Origin: Heterotrichella gracilis
Lineage: Eukaryota; Sar; Xanthophyceae; Tribonematales; Xanthonemataceae
Assembly: GCA_032358255.1 (NCBI GenBank)
Contig: JAULBX010002224.1
Span: 124,001-188,000, forward strand
Length of the DNA stretch: 64,000 nt
Direction of reading: 5' to 3'
The position numbers and the translations under genes are program-made. The notes beneath the pieces are model-generated. The model was not told where the DNA came from. It did no database searches and saw only the letters and a program-made list of their open reading frames with translations. This document shows positions 35,680 to 48,996 of this stretch, piece after piece; the stretch's first letter is position 1, and every line of letters begins with the position of its first letter.

Positions 35680-37372
35680 GGCACCTGGGCTGCGGTGGGG
35701 GGGATGTCTATATTGGGCGCCGCACCAATGACCAGCTGTATGTAAGGTGCTAAGGCTGCTGCTGCTGCTGCTGCTGCTAACAAGCGGGTACTATGGACAA
35801 GAAGTACACGTATAAAAACACACGTAAGTAAAGAGCTGATGAGTTTTGTATAATCCACCCTGAAAGGCAACCTTATCTCACTTTACGTGACTCGCTCAGC
35901 AGAGACCCTAACCTAGGGTGGTGAAACAAACCCCAGGGACCGTAATGATGAGGGACGCCTTGACGATGAATCGTGCAAGCAGACTACGCACTGCATATCA
36001 TGATAGTCTAATGCGTCAGTTTTCGCATCGGAATTCTACAAGGCTTAATGAGGGGACGCAGCCGATGTGATGCATGCATGTGCAACCACTGGGTACAGAC
36101 GGTGCCGACTGGCAAACAAACACGAGGTGTGTCCCTGCGATCAAAGGTTCAAAATAGTGATAACCAAATAACTGCTGAACTCGTTAGGCCTGCGATTAAG
36201 GAAGGTATACATATAGGGTAGGATCGGGCAACAAAACCCTAATAGGGTACCTTCAGGGGCAGCCTCCTGATCAGGCCTGGGCCCTTAACTCCGCCTTTGT
36301 GCGTCCCCTTTTTTTCTTTCCTTTCTTTCCTGGTCACATCATGGATGTGACATATTACAGGCCTCGAGGATCTGGAAGGAAGGTACCTTGTGGCGCCTGA
36401 GGGCAGCTGGCCAATATTTTGACACTCATTGTGATGCGTAAATCTTTGAACATATTATCATAAATTGCTAAGCCTTGAATAACGCCAATTGGCAACTGTA
36501 GTGCGTGGAGCGGCAGCAGAGTTTTGAAGCCATTCAGCAAACCAACCCAGAGCTTGTGAGGTGAAAGGAAAGAAAAAGTAAAATCAGAAGGCCCTTAGAG
36601 CATGGGGTAGTGGAAAATGGAGGGTTTTCAAGCGCTGCTGCTGAAATGGCAGGGGTTCTCATATATTTGGAGTATGAAACACTGATTCAATAGACTCTTG
36701 CAAAGTCCTAATGGAAAATATCAGCTTGCTTTTAAACGATCAGCACTGTATTATACCCTATGGCAACACAGTAACGTAAATGGGCCTCGATGCCGTAAAC
36801 ACATCGCCATGCCAATGCAATGCAATCAGCGCACGTTATGGTACCGATGCACCCTACATTTTGGCCATTGTCTTGTAACCCTGCCTGGTGCTGCCAAAAC
36901 GACCTCATGATAAACCACCATGATCATTTGCAGCATAAATTGCACATAATGAATGTGCTGAAAATCACGAACAACATCAACACCTCACGAGAAAAGACTG
37001 TCTTGTAACTCCTCTGCTGCCTGGCAATGGAAACATCATAAATGATTCTAAGGATACACCTCAGAGGGGCTCCATTTTGTTGCAATTGCTTCCGAGCACA
37101 CCAAAGCGGCAGCATGGTATCTGACACCGATTCACTGTGCCTTCATAACGGAGCCCAAACACATTGTTTCTTCACGACAGTTGAACACCATCAAGCATAC
37201 ACCAGCCCACAATACAGCTGCATTCTACACCCAACCTATCTGAGGCTTACCAATCAGCAATGCCAATAAGAAGTTGGCAGTTTCTGCAATCGTACACAGC
37301 TGTTCACTTTGTCCGGTCCCCACAGCTGTTCCCCTTCACCGCACCCACACCACCCCACATCTAAACCTACTT
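35680..37372. other. Spacer between SAM carrier start and receptor kinase end
   Basis: About 1.7 kb. The left end should contain the SAM carrier promoter, and the right end the kinase 3' UTR. No gene-like frame was recognised between them. Confidence 0.5.
35755..35778. repeat. (GCT)8 microsatellite
   Basis: Eight GCT units, about 76-99 bp upstream of the SAM carrier start codon. Confidence 0.9.
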
Positions 37373-40300
37373 CTACTCTGGCCCCGGCCCAGGCGGCACA
37401 TGCGTCTGCTCCGTTTTTACCGGCGCAGAGTGCAGCTCGGGAGGCAGCGATGTGCTGTCAACCTCCGCGTGCGCCGCGTCCCCAGCCACAGGCGCAGAAG
37501 CAGGCGCAGGCACGCCAGCCTGGGACTGCATCCTCACTGGCCCGCTGTGGCGCACCTCCATGCTTGGTATAGCTCCAGAGATGTTCGGGCTGCTAGAGGC
37601 CATGTTTTCGGAGTTGGTGCGCCGCGCCTCTGCCTCTGGCCCCGAGGAGGGCGGCAGGGCTTTGCCGCTGCCTATCGCCATGAAGCGGGCGGCTGAGGTG
37701 CCGTCCGCTTGCGCGGCGTTGAAGGGCGACATGGACACGCGGCGGGCGGCCTCGCCGGTTTTAACGCGGGAGGCGCGCGCCTGCGATGGGCAGAGTGCAT
37801 GGGGGTGAGGATCGTAGCATGCAAGTGGTGAACTAGCGATTCTGGCTGCAATGGATGTGGAGGTGATGAGCGGTTCCGAGACAACCATCCACGTCTCATC
37901 CCACCCCCAGGGACGCAAGGGCAGGGCACCAGTCAAGCAAAACAGGCTACAGGGTTTCAATGCTTTATTCTCCATGCACTCTTGACTGCTCTGCGGCCCA
38001 AGGGAGAGTAACATGGCCCAGATGTGCGGCCCTGAAGAACAATACGGTGCATTTCAGTGCACATGTATTTGCACCATGCTGTGTGTGGCTGCACGCACCT
38101 GCATCAGCATCTTCTGCAGCTGGTTCACCACATCCTTGGCGCTGGGACGCTCCGCGGGGTCATGTGTGAGGCACTGGTTGATGAGGTCACTCACGGCCTG
38201 CGGGCCCTCCTCGGGAACCCTGCAGGGTGGGGAAGGGGTCAGGAGGCAGACTGAGGGACAGGGTACGAGTGGGTGGCATGGGGGGATTGCCATTGGCATG
38301 CGGCATGCTATGTGTATGACAGCCCTTGCATTATGTTGGTACCACACCCCACCGCATGCACCAGCAAGCACCAAGCACCGTCTGGCAAAACCAGTGGGCT
38401 TGAGCATTATCCCACCCAACACCCTTCAGCACAGCCATCTCCCAGCGCCTTACTTGACAGGCCTCAGCTTGCCCTTTGAGGGTATCTCCCTGCAGCATAT
38501 CTCCCACAGCACCACCCCAAAGCTGTACACGTCGCTCTTGGTGCTCACGCCCAGCCCCGTCAGCACCTCAGGGGCGGTCCAGGCCACGGTGCCCAGCGGC
38601 AGGTTCTTGTTGTTGTACTCGCTGCCGATCATGACGCGCGCAAAGCCCACGTCGGCGATCTTGGCCACACCTTCCGCGGTGAGCAGGATGTTTGAGGACT
38701 TCAGGTCAAAGTGGATAACTTTCCGAGAGTGGAGGTAGTTGAGGCCGCGGCCGACGTCCAGCGCCACCTTCTGGCCCCTGCACAGCCAGAGGAGGGAGGG
38801 CGGTCAGCGAGGTGACTGACTGTGGTGGTGGGGGATCCAGGTGTGCATGTGCTGCCCTCGCATGCCTCCTGGAGTTTTGAGAACGCTCCTCCCAAAAGTT
38901 ACCTATGGCTCTATCCACATGCGGTGGGCCTGACAGACCAGCATTATGTAGTCTGTATAGTGTTCAGTGTATCAGCAGTAGGGCACCCCAGGCACTGGGC
39001 AGTGGGTGCACCAAGTGCCCCTCATGCCTGTCCAGATTGCACAGCAATCATGGAGCCAAGCCCTTGCCACCACCATCACTGCATGCACTGGCAGCCACCA
39101 CATATGCACATGCCCCACCACTCGTGCCCCCACCCGTGTCATGCCCCCCCCGCCCAGCCCCACACCCACCTGTTATTCCACGAGTACTTGTCGGTGTATC
39201 GGTCCTGCAGCACGTGGAACAGGTCGCCCCCCACCATGTACTCCGTCACCAGCATCTGCTCCCCCTCGCGCTGCACCAGGCCCAGGAACTGCACGATGTT
39301 GGGGTGGTGCAGGGACTTGAGCAGCGTGATTTCGTCCATGAACTGGTTGAGCTGCGTGGTGTTGCCCATGTCGCGCACCACCTTGGCGGCAACGGGGTCC
39401 ACACCGTCGCGGAGCGCTTTGTACACCTGAGGGGGGGGAGGTTGCGCTGTTAATTCCTCCTTGTAGAAATATCACTCACTCATCCATTCTCAGAAGCATT
39501 TAAACATAAAAAAATGCGTAGCAAATAAGCAACAACAAAAAAACTGATCAATAATTGAATCAATTTATAAATATCGATAAATATGTATTTTGCTTAGACT
39601 ATACATGCATCCATGCACATACCGCTCCAAATGCGCCCTTGCCCAGCAGCCACAGGGTGCCATCCGGCCGGGTGGCGATCCTGATGTCCTCATTGGCGAT
39701 CAACCCCTGGAGCCACTGCTGCTCGGTCCCTGCTGTGCCATCGATGTTGGCAAATATCGACATGTCCATGCTGGCCCCCTTGTGCATGCTCTGCCTGCTG
39801 AAGTGGAAGTCGGAGCCGCTCATGCGGCTGCCGTTGTTGCTCAGGTTGCCGTCCAGGGAGCCGCGTTTATCGATGCTCTCGACGGACTTGTCATCAGCTC
39901 CGGGGGCCAGCGCGTTGGTGCTGTGCGTGCGCCGCCTGTGGGGTGGGGCAGGTTGGTGGCAGGGGTGGAGGGCACGGCCCCGGGCTCATGTTGCACATGC
40001 GCCATGCACATGATCATGAAAATGCACACAAACTTGGCACTTGTTACCTGAGACCATGCACATGCCACCACTGGTACTCACTGAGGTTGTGCTCCCATAC
40101 AATGCATATCATGCTGCCACATGCATGTGCTACCATGCACCAATGCACCATGCCATGCTACAACTACACCAAGCACATGCCGCCAGTCTAAATAACTATG
40201 ATGCCCATGCCATGCACATGCAAGCCCATGCATGTACTGCCTGTTGCACAGATCATCGGCGCCCTCTTGCCCACCTCCATGCCTACAGGCTCTCCTGCAA

Positions 40301-43300
40301 CGCACAGCGCACACCGCATGGACGCATGGATGCACACTAGGGCACCACAACGTGCAAAACAAATTGAAGCCCCCTTCCCCCTCCCCTTCCCCACACTTAC
40401 TTCTTCACATACAGCCACGCAACCACCGCCAGCACCGCCACCGCCACCACGCCCACCACCACCCCCACGATGATGCCCGTGCTGCTTGACCCGCCGCTTG
40501 ACCCGCTGCTGCTGCTGTTTTCTCCGCCGCCATTTTGCACATACGTGGCATATGCTGCTGGGCTGTTAAGCTGTGTGTAGCCTACTGGAAATACCTACGA
40601 GGGGGGGCAACGGCAGGTTGGCATGCGATCCACATCAACAGCGTACATGGTACATAATGCATGATACATACTATGATACGCATGGTAGTGCACATGCACA
40701 GGGGGAACAGGATCATGAACAGGCAAAACTCAGTGCATTGATGTGATTAGCAATGCAAGAAGGGGCCCTGCAAGCCCATGCAAGTGTACAGCCAACATGA
40801 CAGGCCCGCGACATGCAGCCAACCACACCCAATCCACACCCTGCCGGGGCATTGAAAATGTCCTGGTGTCACTCACGCACCTGCACCACCGGCAGCCCCG
40901 CCGTCGCAAACACCGTGGTGCACGCCGCAGCCAGCTGGTACAGCGTAGCCGAGGTGAAGCTCACGTTGGGCGGCAGCGCCACATCCGCGAGCACGTGCGT
41001 GACGGCGATGGTCAGGTTCTGAGTCAGCAACCCAGCTGCGTTGTCCAGGGCCTTGCTGGGCGCAGGGGCGGCGGCGGCGGGCAGCTGGAGCAGGCGGCGG
41101 CGCGCCATCATGCGGCGGCGGCGGGCCTGCGTCTGGTCAAAGTCAAAGCCTCCTGTGTGCGCCTCAAGGGTCACGTTGACTTGGCTGTTGACCACGGAAC
41201 CCTCCTGCACATGGGGCCGGTGGGTCAGGGTATAGAGGTAACAGGGGGAGTTCTGAGTGGTAGTAGGTTGACCGTATTCTTTATTTTACAATCTAAATTC
41301 ACATGCAGTTGATAATTAAAATATGAGGGTTAAAATATCAGTTTATTCATAAATATGAGGACTAAAATATCATTATATTCATATGTTTACATCTACGAGA
41401 TGAACAGGGTCAGCTGTTTGGTGCTGCTGAAGGGACGCTGACTACTCATTGTGCTTTTCCCCACAAAAAGCATGTAACTGAGGACCACTGAAACATCGCC
41501 AGCAGCCTTAACCAGCACGCACCGGCAGCCCAACCGCCTTGGAATGCAGCGCAACCAGGAAAGCATCCGCCACCTGGCCAGTCAGCTCCGCAGGCACCGT
41601 GGAGTTGCCGATCATGTCCAACACTATTTGCACCAGCTGCGTGGCGCCTGGCGTGGGCAGCACAGGCGGCATGCTTTCCTCGGCAACCCCGCTTGCCGCC
41701 AGCAGCTGGATCATGGACACAGCGATGGCCTGCACCGGCAGGGCGTTGGCCAGGGTCTTCTGCAGGATGGTGGTGTCCAGGGGCTGAGTCAGCACGCCAG
41801 GCCATTGCTGCGCACAAGGGAATGAGGAGGGTTACGTGCCGCGTCCAGAGGGTGAGAGGTAGTGCACACGGGCGATACAGGTGAAGCCAAGGCCATTGGC
41901 GGGCGCCCACCCACCGCACCCCCCAAACACAACATGACAGCGTGCACACCACCACTGGGCCACTCAACAGCACTTGCTGCAACCAGTGAGCACCACTGCG
42001 ACGGATGGCCTCCGTACCTTGACCGACACAGTGCTGTTGGCTGCAATGTAGTTCCCCACGGGGGCCGCAAACGCAGTCACCAGCTGCGACTTGGCCTCGG
42101 CCCAGTTGGAGAAGCCCGGCCCCAGCCACGTCTGCATGGCGATGTTGTAGGTGTTCTGCTGGTCAGGCGTGAAGGGCGGGGTGTTGGGCACCAGCTGCAT
42201 GTCCATGCGCAGCAGCATGTCCCGGGACTTCACGAGCGAGAAGCGGTAGCGGGTCACCGAGTCGACTCCCTTGGGGAAGGTGACTGCGGGGGCGGAGGGA
42301 CACAGCACAATCAGCCAATTTCCCTAAGCCTAGCTCGGGAGGTACATGCCTGTGAGGCTCCCATGCATAGTGCTGGGCCCAGGCCAGTGCAGATGCAGAG
42401 GGCAGCTTAGGTAGCAAAGCCATGCACAGTGCCAGTGACCTTGCAAGGCAAGCTTTGCCAGCCCTGATGCAAGCGCCAAGGACAATGCCAGGCTTACGAG
42501 CCACTGGCCCATTAGCTTGGTAACAATATAAGGGTATGCACAGGCTACTTTTGGCGCTAACCAACATGACGCACAGGATGCCATGAGGACATGCCGTTGA
42601 TGCATGCGTTGCGGACACAACACCTAGCTGATATCCACATGGTCTCGCTCGCATGCAGCGCCACCCACACCCATTCCCCACCCATCCCCCCCCATTCCCG
42701 CCGCGCAGCTACTCACCCACTTCACTCAGCAGAGTGCCAAAATCCGGCAGCGCGCCCTCGTCGTCGCTGGGCCATGTGCCTGGCGACCTGTCCAGCCCCC
42801 CCAACTGCAGCTCCAGCAGCACGGTGTCATACCCTACCACAGGGTTGTCGGCGTACCCCACCAGGGTGATGGTTGGGAAGGACGCAGCCGGGAAGGTCTT
42901 GCTGAACCACGCCAGCATGACCATGTTGAAGGCGGTGGTTTTGTTGGAGGCGCCGCTGGCGGGCGCCCAGGGCACCAGCGATGCCTCCGGGCCCTTGATC
43001 AGCAGCCACACGTTGTAGGTGTCCAGGCCCACCTGCGGGCGGCGGGCGAGCGGTTGGTATTGCGCACCGGCGCCATCAAGTACAGGTATGTAAGCACCCA
43101 AGCAAGGGAATTGCCTGGTGAAGTGCAGCGCTGTAGGGGTGCAACCGGCGGCTACCAGGAGAATTAGCTCCGTTGCTGCCCAAGGTAGTTCTGGCACAGG
43201 CACATGCACACACACACTTGGTGCTGGTGCTGGGGTTGAGCTGCAAAAGCAGAAGTTATCACAGGTACCTTGATAGCGCTGCCGCCCGTGTTGAGGCTGT

Positions 43301-45322
43301 TACCATACAAATTCGCTTGCGGTCCCACCATGTTGTTTATCCAGTTGTACTGAATCGCATCCACGCTCACGTTGTACCCTGTGCCAACCACAGTCTGGCA
43401 CTCAGGGGCACTGCAACGGGTAGCTAGCGATGCAGCGACATATGGCTGTGCAAGCACAGCTGGAATTTTCAGTGGCAAACAATATTTAGGGTTTCCAGTG
43501 GGCAAATTACCCTAATCAGGTCGTAGTATGCGTCAAGTGAATCAAGCAACTGCACCCAGGTGCCCAACCCACCCAGCTCTAGAAGTGCGTCCTCCAGAGC
43601 AGGGCTGAGGTCCCCTTGCAGTATCATGCCAAACCAGTCGGTCTGGTTGGTGGTCACGTTGAGCCCAACGATCATCACCGCACGCCACGCTTTCTCCCCA
43701 GGCTCGCCCACAAAGCTGGTGTCTGCAGAGCCAGGCAAACATTGCAGTTACACACTGCACCAGCCCCTAGAAGAGGCTACAGCGTGCATACCCTAAGGGT
43801 GAGCTGGAGTTAGGCCAATATTCTCTTGCAGCCCCATGCCGCAGTGCCATGTGCAGAGGTACCTTCAGTGAAGTTCCCTGTCCAGTTGGCCACAAAGAAG
43901 CCCTTCACGCCCGCGTCCAAAAAGGCCCCCTTGATGGTTGCGTTCTTGCCGTCCACGTGCCGTTTGTACTTCTCCTTGTTCAGGCGCTCAGCGTCTGGCC
44001 CCTTGATGCGCAGCGTGAGCTCGCAGTGCTCGTGGCCCACGTGCAGCAAGTGCACCTTCAGCAGGGAGGTCTCTGAGGCGGTGGTGAGGTAGGAGGGCAG
44101 CTTGGGCACCAAGCTAACCGACAGGATCTGCGGGTCATAGCCAGCACCTGCAGGGGGTATTATAAGCGGGTCAGCGTAGTGGCATGACATGTGTTGTCAG
44201 TCTTGACGTCAGCAAGCTGTTCTAGCAGCAGTGCCAGCATCAGCCAGTTTTTGGTACCTCGCCACGCTGCTGGGCACTGATGGTGCTGTGACACAGGACA
44301 CTGAATGGGCATGGTCCGAGTGCCATCGGTGAATACATCCTGCGGTACATCCCATGTATGTAACTGTACACGTGCAAATGACCCACCACTATATGGGACT
44401 CTAAGTGGTCCCACTGTGCAAGCAACAAGTACCTGTGTTGAGCTGCGCTTCAGAGATGCCTGCCAGCTCCTCATATGACTCCAAGCCACTGACTTCCACA
44501 GGCACGTCAGCGGTGTAGACCCCGTCGATGTTCAGCGGCTGGCCCCAGGCAGCATAGAAAGACGAGGTGAGGGAGAGGCTGTCGTTAGAGTTTGCTTGGG
44601 TTGCAGGCAACTTGACCAGGTTGACCCCAGCGCCTGGTGCCTTTGTGTGTACCCAGCCTGTGACGAGCTTCAAGAAGGAAGCCTAGCAAAGCACAGCAGT
44701 TTCAGGCCCAGAGGATGAGGATGAGGGTCTGGCCGGTGCACAAAAGCAAACAAATGCACTTCAGCATGGAGGCTGGATGACAGCAAGCAAAGGTCCATGT
44801 CAACCACAGCCACAGTCCAGTGGTCTTACCCGTTGCGGGCAGTTGTTCGCAGCCCAAAAAGCGAAAGCAGGGTCTGTTGAAACCAGTCTGAACACGATGA
44901 CAAAGCTGTCAGGAGCCTGAGGGACACACAGTCAGAGAGGGTCAGGACCGGCATGCTACACAACAAGCAAGACTTGCCAATCAGGCAGGGGGTCCAACCA
45001 GTACCCTATCTCCCACCACTTACAGGGGCAAGCTGCAAGGTCGGGCAAGCTGCTGGTTTCGGCCCTGCAAACAGTGCATGTTACCGGTTAGTGCTCAAGC
45101 CACAACGGCTAGGGCTGCACACAGCTGTGGTGACCAGTGCAGTGCTCAACCCGATGCATGTGTACCATACAACCACTACCCCAGTTGTCAATGCCAATTC
45201 GATCATAACAATATACAAAGTTGCATACCTGCTGGAGCTGAGAACGCCTGACACAGAAGTAAACCGAGAACCACAAGCCTGCAAAGTTGAGGGCCCAGCA
45301 GGCCCTTTCCCTTTGCATGCAT
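37373..45322 (-). CDS. Receptor-like protein kinase (TKL-type) with a large unassigned ectodomain
   Basis: Seventeen exons: 45322-45229, 45064-45024, 44916-44830, 44682-44433, 44147-43863, 43722-43511, 43445-43269, 43032-42717, 42283-42018, 41807-41523, 41204-40881, 40594-40401, 39935-39623, 39426-39170, 38777-38454, 38219-38099 and 37780-37373, giving 1317 residues. A signal peptide (residues 1-31) is followed by an ectodomain of about 790 residues with at least ten N-X-S/T sites and no family I recognise. A transmembrane helix (about 820-841, GIIVGVVVGVVAVAVLAVV) follows, then a kinase domain: GKGAFGA, VAAK (K963), HFDLKSSN (D1058), ADVGFA (D1076) and TAPEVLTG. The tail of 135 residues is Ser/Pro/Ala-rich. 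HRD is HFD (non-RD) and DFG is DVG, but the catalytic and metal-binding Asp are kept. The ectodomain has a polybasic RRRRMMARRR at about 699-708, a possible cleavage site. Confidence 0.85.
39480..39600. other. AT-rich intronic patch in the receptor kinase
   Basis: An unusually A/T-rich stretch (AAAAAAATG, AATCAATTTATAAATATCG) within the intron between the ATP-loop exon and the VAAK exon. No coding or repeat structure was recognised. Confidence 0.4.
41319..41382. repeat. 32-bp AT-rich tandem duplication in a receptor kinase intron
   Basis: Two adjacent copies, 41319-41350 and 41351-41382, share AAATATGAGG and TAAAATATCA with five or six differences. They lie in the intron 41522-41205. Confidence 0.8.
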
Positions 45323-46730
45323 TGCAAAGGTTTATGTGTGCTGGTTCCTAGGCTTCCGGTTTACCCTCCTGTCATGCCTCCGGGGGTGCCAGCTATTCAA
45401 CCACTTAGCTTAAGGCCATGTTCATAGCAACAGTAGCTATGTAGAGGTGGTCGGCTCCTAGCTGTGCACCGGTGCTGTTGTTTTCAAACTCGCTGCTATT
45501 GGTACATTTAACCCTGAACCCTGTACTGCTACGCCAATAAAAGGGGTTGGATTTGCGCCATTAACTCTAAGGGTTGAGCATAGGGTGGTGAGATCAAACG
45601 ACTGCTACTGACAACAGCTGTTTGCATGCACTAGTACAGCAAACTAGTGTAGTGCCAGCTGTTCGTCGTTGCATGGACTACAGGGTTCCTGATGCGAGAA
45701 TTCGAAGTTCCAGACACACAGCACGGGCAGTTGTCACAGCGGGCTTCGTTCAGTGGACCGCTCGGGCGCATAAAGTTTCTGCAACTTCCACCGTACTGCT
45801 TTATCTGTGCGAGACAAAAACACTTGACAAAACACACTGAACGCAGACCGAACGGTAAATATCTCGCTGCCCGCCCAACTCGCGTTACCCCCCTTGCATC
45901 AAAACCCTACGTTAGGGCCTGACCATTACGAATTTTGACTTCAAGTTGCCCGGGCAAGCAACGTGCAAGCACCATTAAGCAGCTGATATTTTGCCAACCA
46001 ACTTGCAAACTCGCCAATGGTAGTTCTTAGCCGTGTTGCTTCAAATGGGTTTCCAGCTGTGAGGGAGGAAAAGTCTCAACGGTTAGTGGAACTTGGGTGC
46101 ATGCATGGGTGTTGGCCCAGTGTTGCCACACACTGGGTAGTACTGTGACTCACACAGTGTGAGGGAAGTTCGCCCAATGCAGTGATACCCTCCAATTTTA
46201 CTATATCTGGGACGTCAATATCAGCTGATGTACCCTGTTACTGTTGTTCTTTTGTCAGACTGGTGCATGCCTTGAACTGTTGGTAAACCATTTTGAAGCC
46301 CTTATCTGGAGGTTTCAACAGTACTTGTAATCAAAGGTATGCTTTCATGTACTTAAATCATTACATGGGTATCCGATTTGATATGCTCTGAACAGTAGGT
46401 TGCGTGATATCACTAGCTTTAATGGGAGTCAAAAACAGTGCACGGTGTAAGCTAGTAGCTTACAGTATGGGCACAAGTTAACCTCCTTCCATACTCATCT
46501 CAGTAGTTTATTTCACAATGAGTCTTCAATACCCATCAGAGATTATCTATGGTGCTACCTTTCTGCCTATACCATACCCATAGCCCTTTGGCAAGGGCTG
46601 TCACCAGTGCTTGCCCTGGTTGCTGCCCAGATTTCCAGCCCTGGGCCTGGTGCCAGCCCTTGCCCATGATCACCAGGAGTATGCACTGCGCTGACCCAAT
46701 GATTGCTTCATGTGGTCACAGCAGGCAGCC
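45323..46730. other. Divergent spacer of receptor kinase and RBR
   Basis: About 1.4 kb between outward-facing genes. The 5' UTRs and promoters should be here. RBR proteins normally have a further N-terminal domain; I could not find coding blocks for it here, but unrecognised short upstream exons are possible. Confidence 0.5.
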
Positions 46731-48934
46731 ATGGAAGTGTATGATGAGACTTCGCAAAATGCTGCCCTGCAGTGGCTCCAAAATATCCATGACAGCATGC
46801 AGAAGATCCCACAAACTGAGCTGTTCAAGATGCTCCGAGGACAGGGCAAGAAATCAGACATGACGGTGAGCACCTGCTACCATTGTCACTCTGCAATGTT
46901 ATATACCCTAGTATAAGCCTCCTGAATTAGTCATACCCCAGGAACATTGGCTGAGCAAATTGAGGGTCAGCTGGGGTCAGCAAGGTTCCAATTGTCAGTA
47001 GCATCAGCCATGGCGCATGGCATTTAATTTAGCTGGCATTAGCCATGGCATCGGCACAGAAAATAGGCATGGTTTTCACAGCATCACAACAGTATGCATG
47101 CAGTTTTCGAGGCTCCCAGCTAAACCTCAGTGGGGATTACAGACTAAATAGAATATGGGCCATAGTCTATTGGCATGACACTGCTTAGGGTTTGGGGTTT
47201 AGGGTTTGGCACAAGAAAGGAAAAAAGGAAAAGGCATGTCCTTCCCACACCCCTGCTAGGACACGCCACAGTTTGCGCTGGGTCTGCTTTCACTGACAAC
47301 ACGAATGCTCTCTTGATGCAGGTTCACATCGTAAATCAAGCCCAACAGATAATCAAGAGCATCTTTCCATGGCACCACAAGCAGTCCCTGCAACCCACGG
47401 GCCCCCATCTCATGGACGAGGTTGCAAGTGAATTGAAATCGGCAATGGATGATGGGGATCACAGTGAAGCTGTTGACATCATCAGTGGGCATGACATTTT
47501 GTGCACACTTCTTGGCAGTGGCCACAATTCATCTGGTTCGGAGTTTCAAACTAGCACGGCTGCTGCAGCCGCTGGGGTAAATAGCATTGGCAAGCTCAAC
47601 ACAGACCTTCTTTATGCAGCGCAGGCATGCCTCCACATGTACTATAGGTGGGTTCTTATCTGCGATCAGACACCACGGGTGATAGGTTACGCTACAAGTT
47701 GCTCCCGCCGATGTAAATTTATAGTTCATAATGATTAAGTAGTGCATCATATGCGGGTTATCGTAAGGCTCCTGGCATCCAGGGCAGTTGCATTCAACAC
47801 TGCGTAACCTAGCAATGCCAAAGCATGCTGTTCAGAATTGTACTCCAAAATAATGGATACGCTCTTAGTGTTACAGTTTCAATATTCCAGTTCAAAGAAA
47901 AACACCCTGAATACCCATGCCTGTCGCTGCCTGACCATGGTGCAACTGTGCAATGCAGGGTGCTCCAAAACATCATGCCTGACCTCCAATCGATGCAGAC
48001 AAATTCCAAGCCAAGCCCCATCCAATCATTCCTCGCCAACGCTTCTCTACAGAAGGCTCTGCTGAACGTGGTGTTGGAGGTTGTGTCCCACATACTAGCT
48101 ACAGACGTCACCTTCCCAGCAGTGACCAGTCAGCTCAACAACCTCCACAATGTGTTCGAGCTCTGGCAGGCCATCGACATGTTCCGATACAGCTTTGCTT
48201 CAACGTCAGACGCTATGCCACTGATCGTCCAGGAGTACCTCCAGGGCATGGAGGCACGCATAGAGGAGCACGCGGCGTTTGCCCAAGACAGCTCCCTGTT
48301 CTCTGCAATGCTGGATGCTGGCAAGGTGCAGGCTGCTGGCGAGGAACCCGTGCTACTCAAGCGATTTCTGACAGCAGTGGCCAGAAGGTGCACAGCGTAC
48401 ACAGCCACCGTGTGCCACAAGCTGATAGCTGACGCGCCAGAGCTGGCCACTTCAACGCTGCTGCAGGACAGCCTGGGCACGCTGGATGAGGCGCTCTTCT
48501 CCCACCTGGATTTGCTGTTTGGGGGGCATTTGCTCACGCTGGCATGCTGCTGCATATATGGCGCAGCCAAAGCGGTCAAAGTCAAGCTGACGTTCAAGCG
48601 GATCATTGCAGCTATCCTCTCAGAGCTTCCAGTGCCAGGCAACCAGCTGCTGGAAATCCAAGCGCAAAATGGTGGACCTGCGGAAGTTCGCAATCAGTTA
48701 GTTGCCAGCTGTGTGGATGCAACGAGGCAATTCTACAATGACTCGTTTCTGAGCAAAATGGAGCAACATCTCACAAGTATTCGTGAGCAGCGGGAGGCAG
48801 CACCTGAAGCCAGCAACCCCAAAGCACAAGCAGAGCTGGGCAGAACGCCACTAAAAAACATCAGTTCCAGCGGCAACTGTGCAGCAAACAGCAGCTCATT
48901 CAGCGGCTACACTCCGTACAGCAAGCTGCGCTAG
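46731..48934 (+). CDS. RBR: Retinoblastoma-related protein (pocket protein), N-terminus uncertain
   Basis: RBR restrains E2F/DP transcription and couples size to division in algae (MAT3 in Chlamydomonas). Exons 46731-46865, 47322-47647 and 47959-48934 give 478 residues. Pocket A is recognised from LLYAAQACLHMYYR joined to VLQNIMPDLQ (compare YYRVMESML) and NASLQKALLNVVLEVV. Pocket B runs over RRCTAYTATVCHKL, LFSHLDLLFGGHLLTLACCC and LTFKRIIAAI, and ends in RQFYNDSFLSKME, keeping the FYN whose Asn contacts LxCxE ligands in human RB. GRTPLKN near the end is a CDK-type site. Canonical RBRs have 900 or more residues, so either the N-terminal RB_N domain lies in unrecognised upstream exons or this is a short form. 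ATG 46731 (GCCATGG context) is chosen, but splicing into CAG at about 46719-46721 is an alternative. Confidence 0.82.
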
Positions 48935-48996
48935 ATTGTCACACTTACTTGTTCATGATTTGCGCCATAATCCCCAATTTCAACGGTTGCTCACAC
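48935..48996. other. 62-bp convergent gap between RBR and DEAD helicase stops
   Basis: The stop codons of the two genes lie 62 bases apart, so their 3' UTRs must overlap or be extremely short. Confidence 0.7.
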
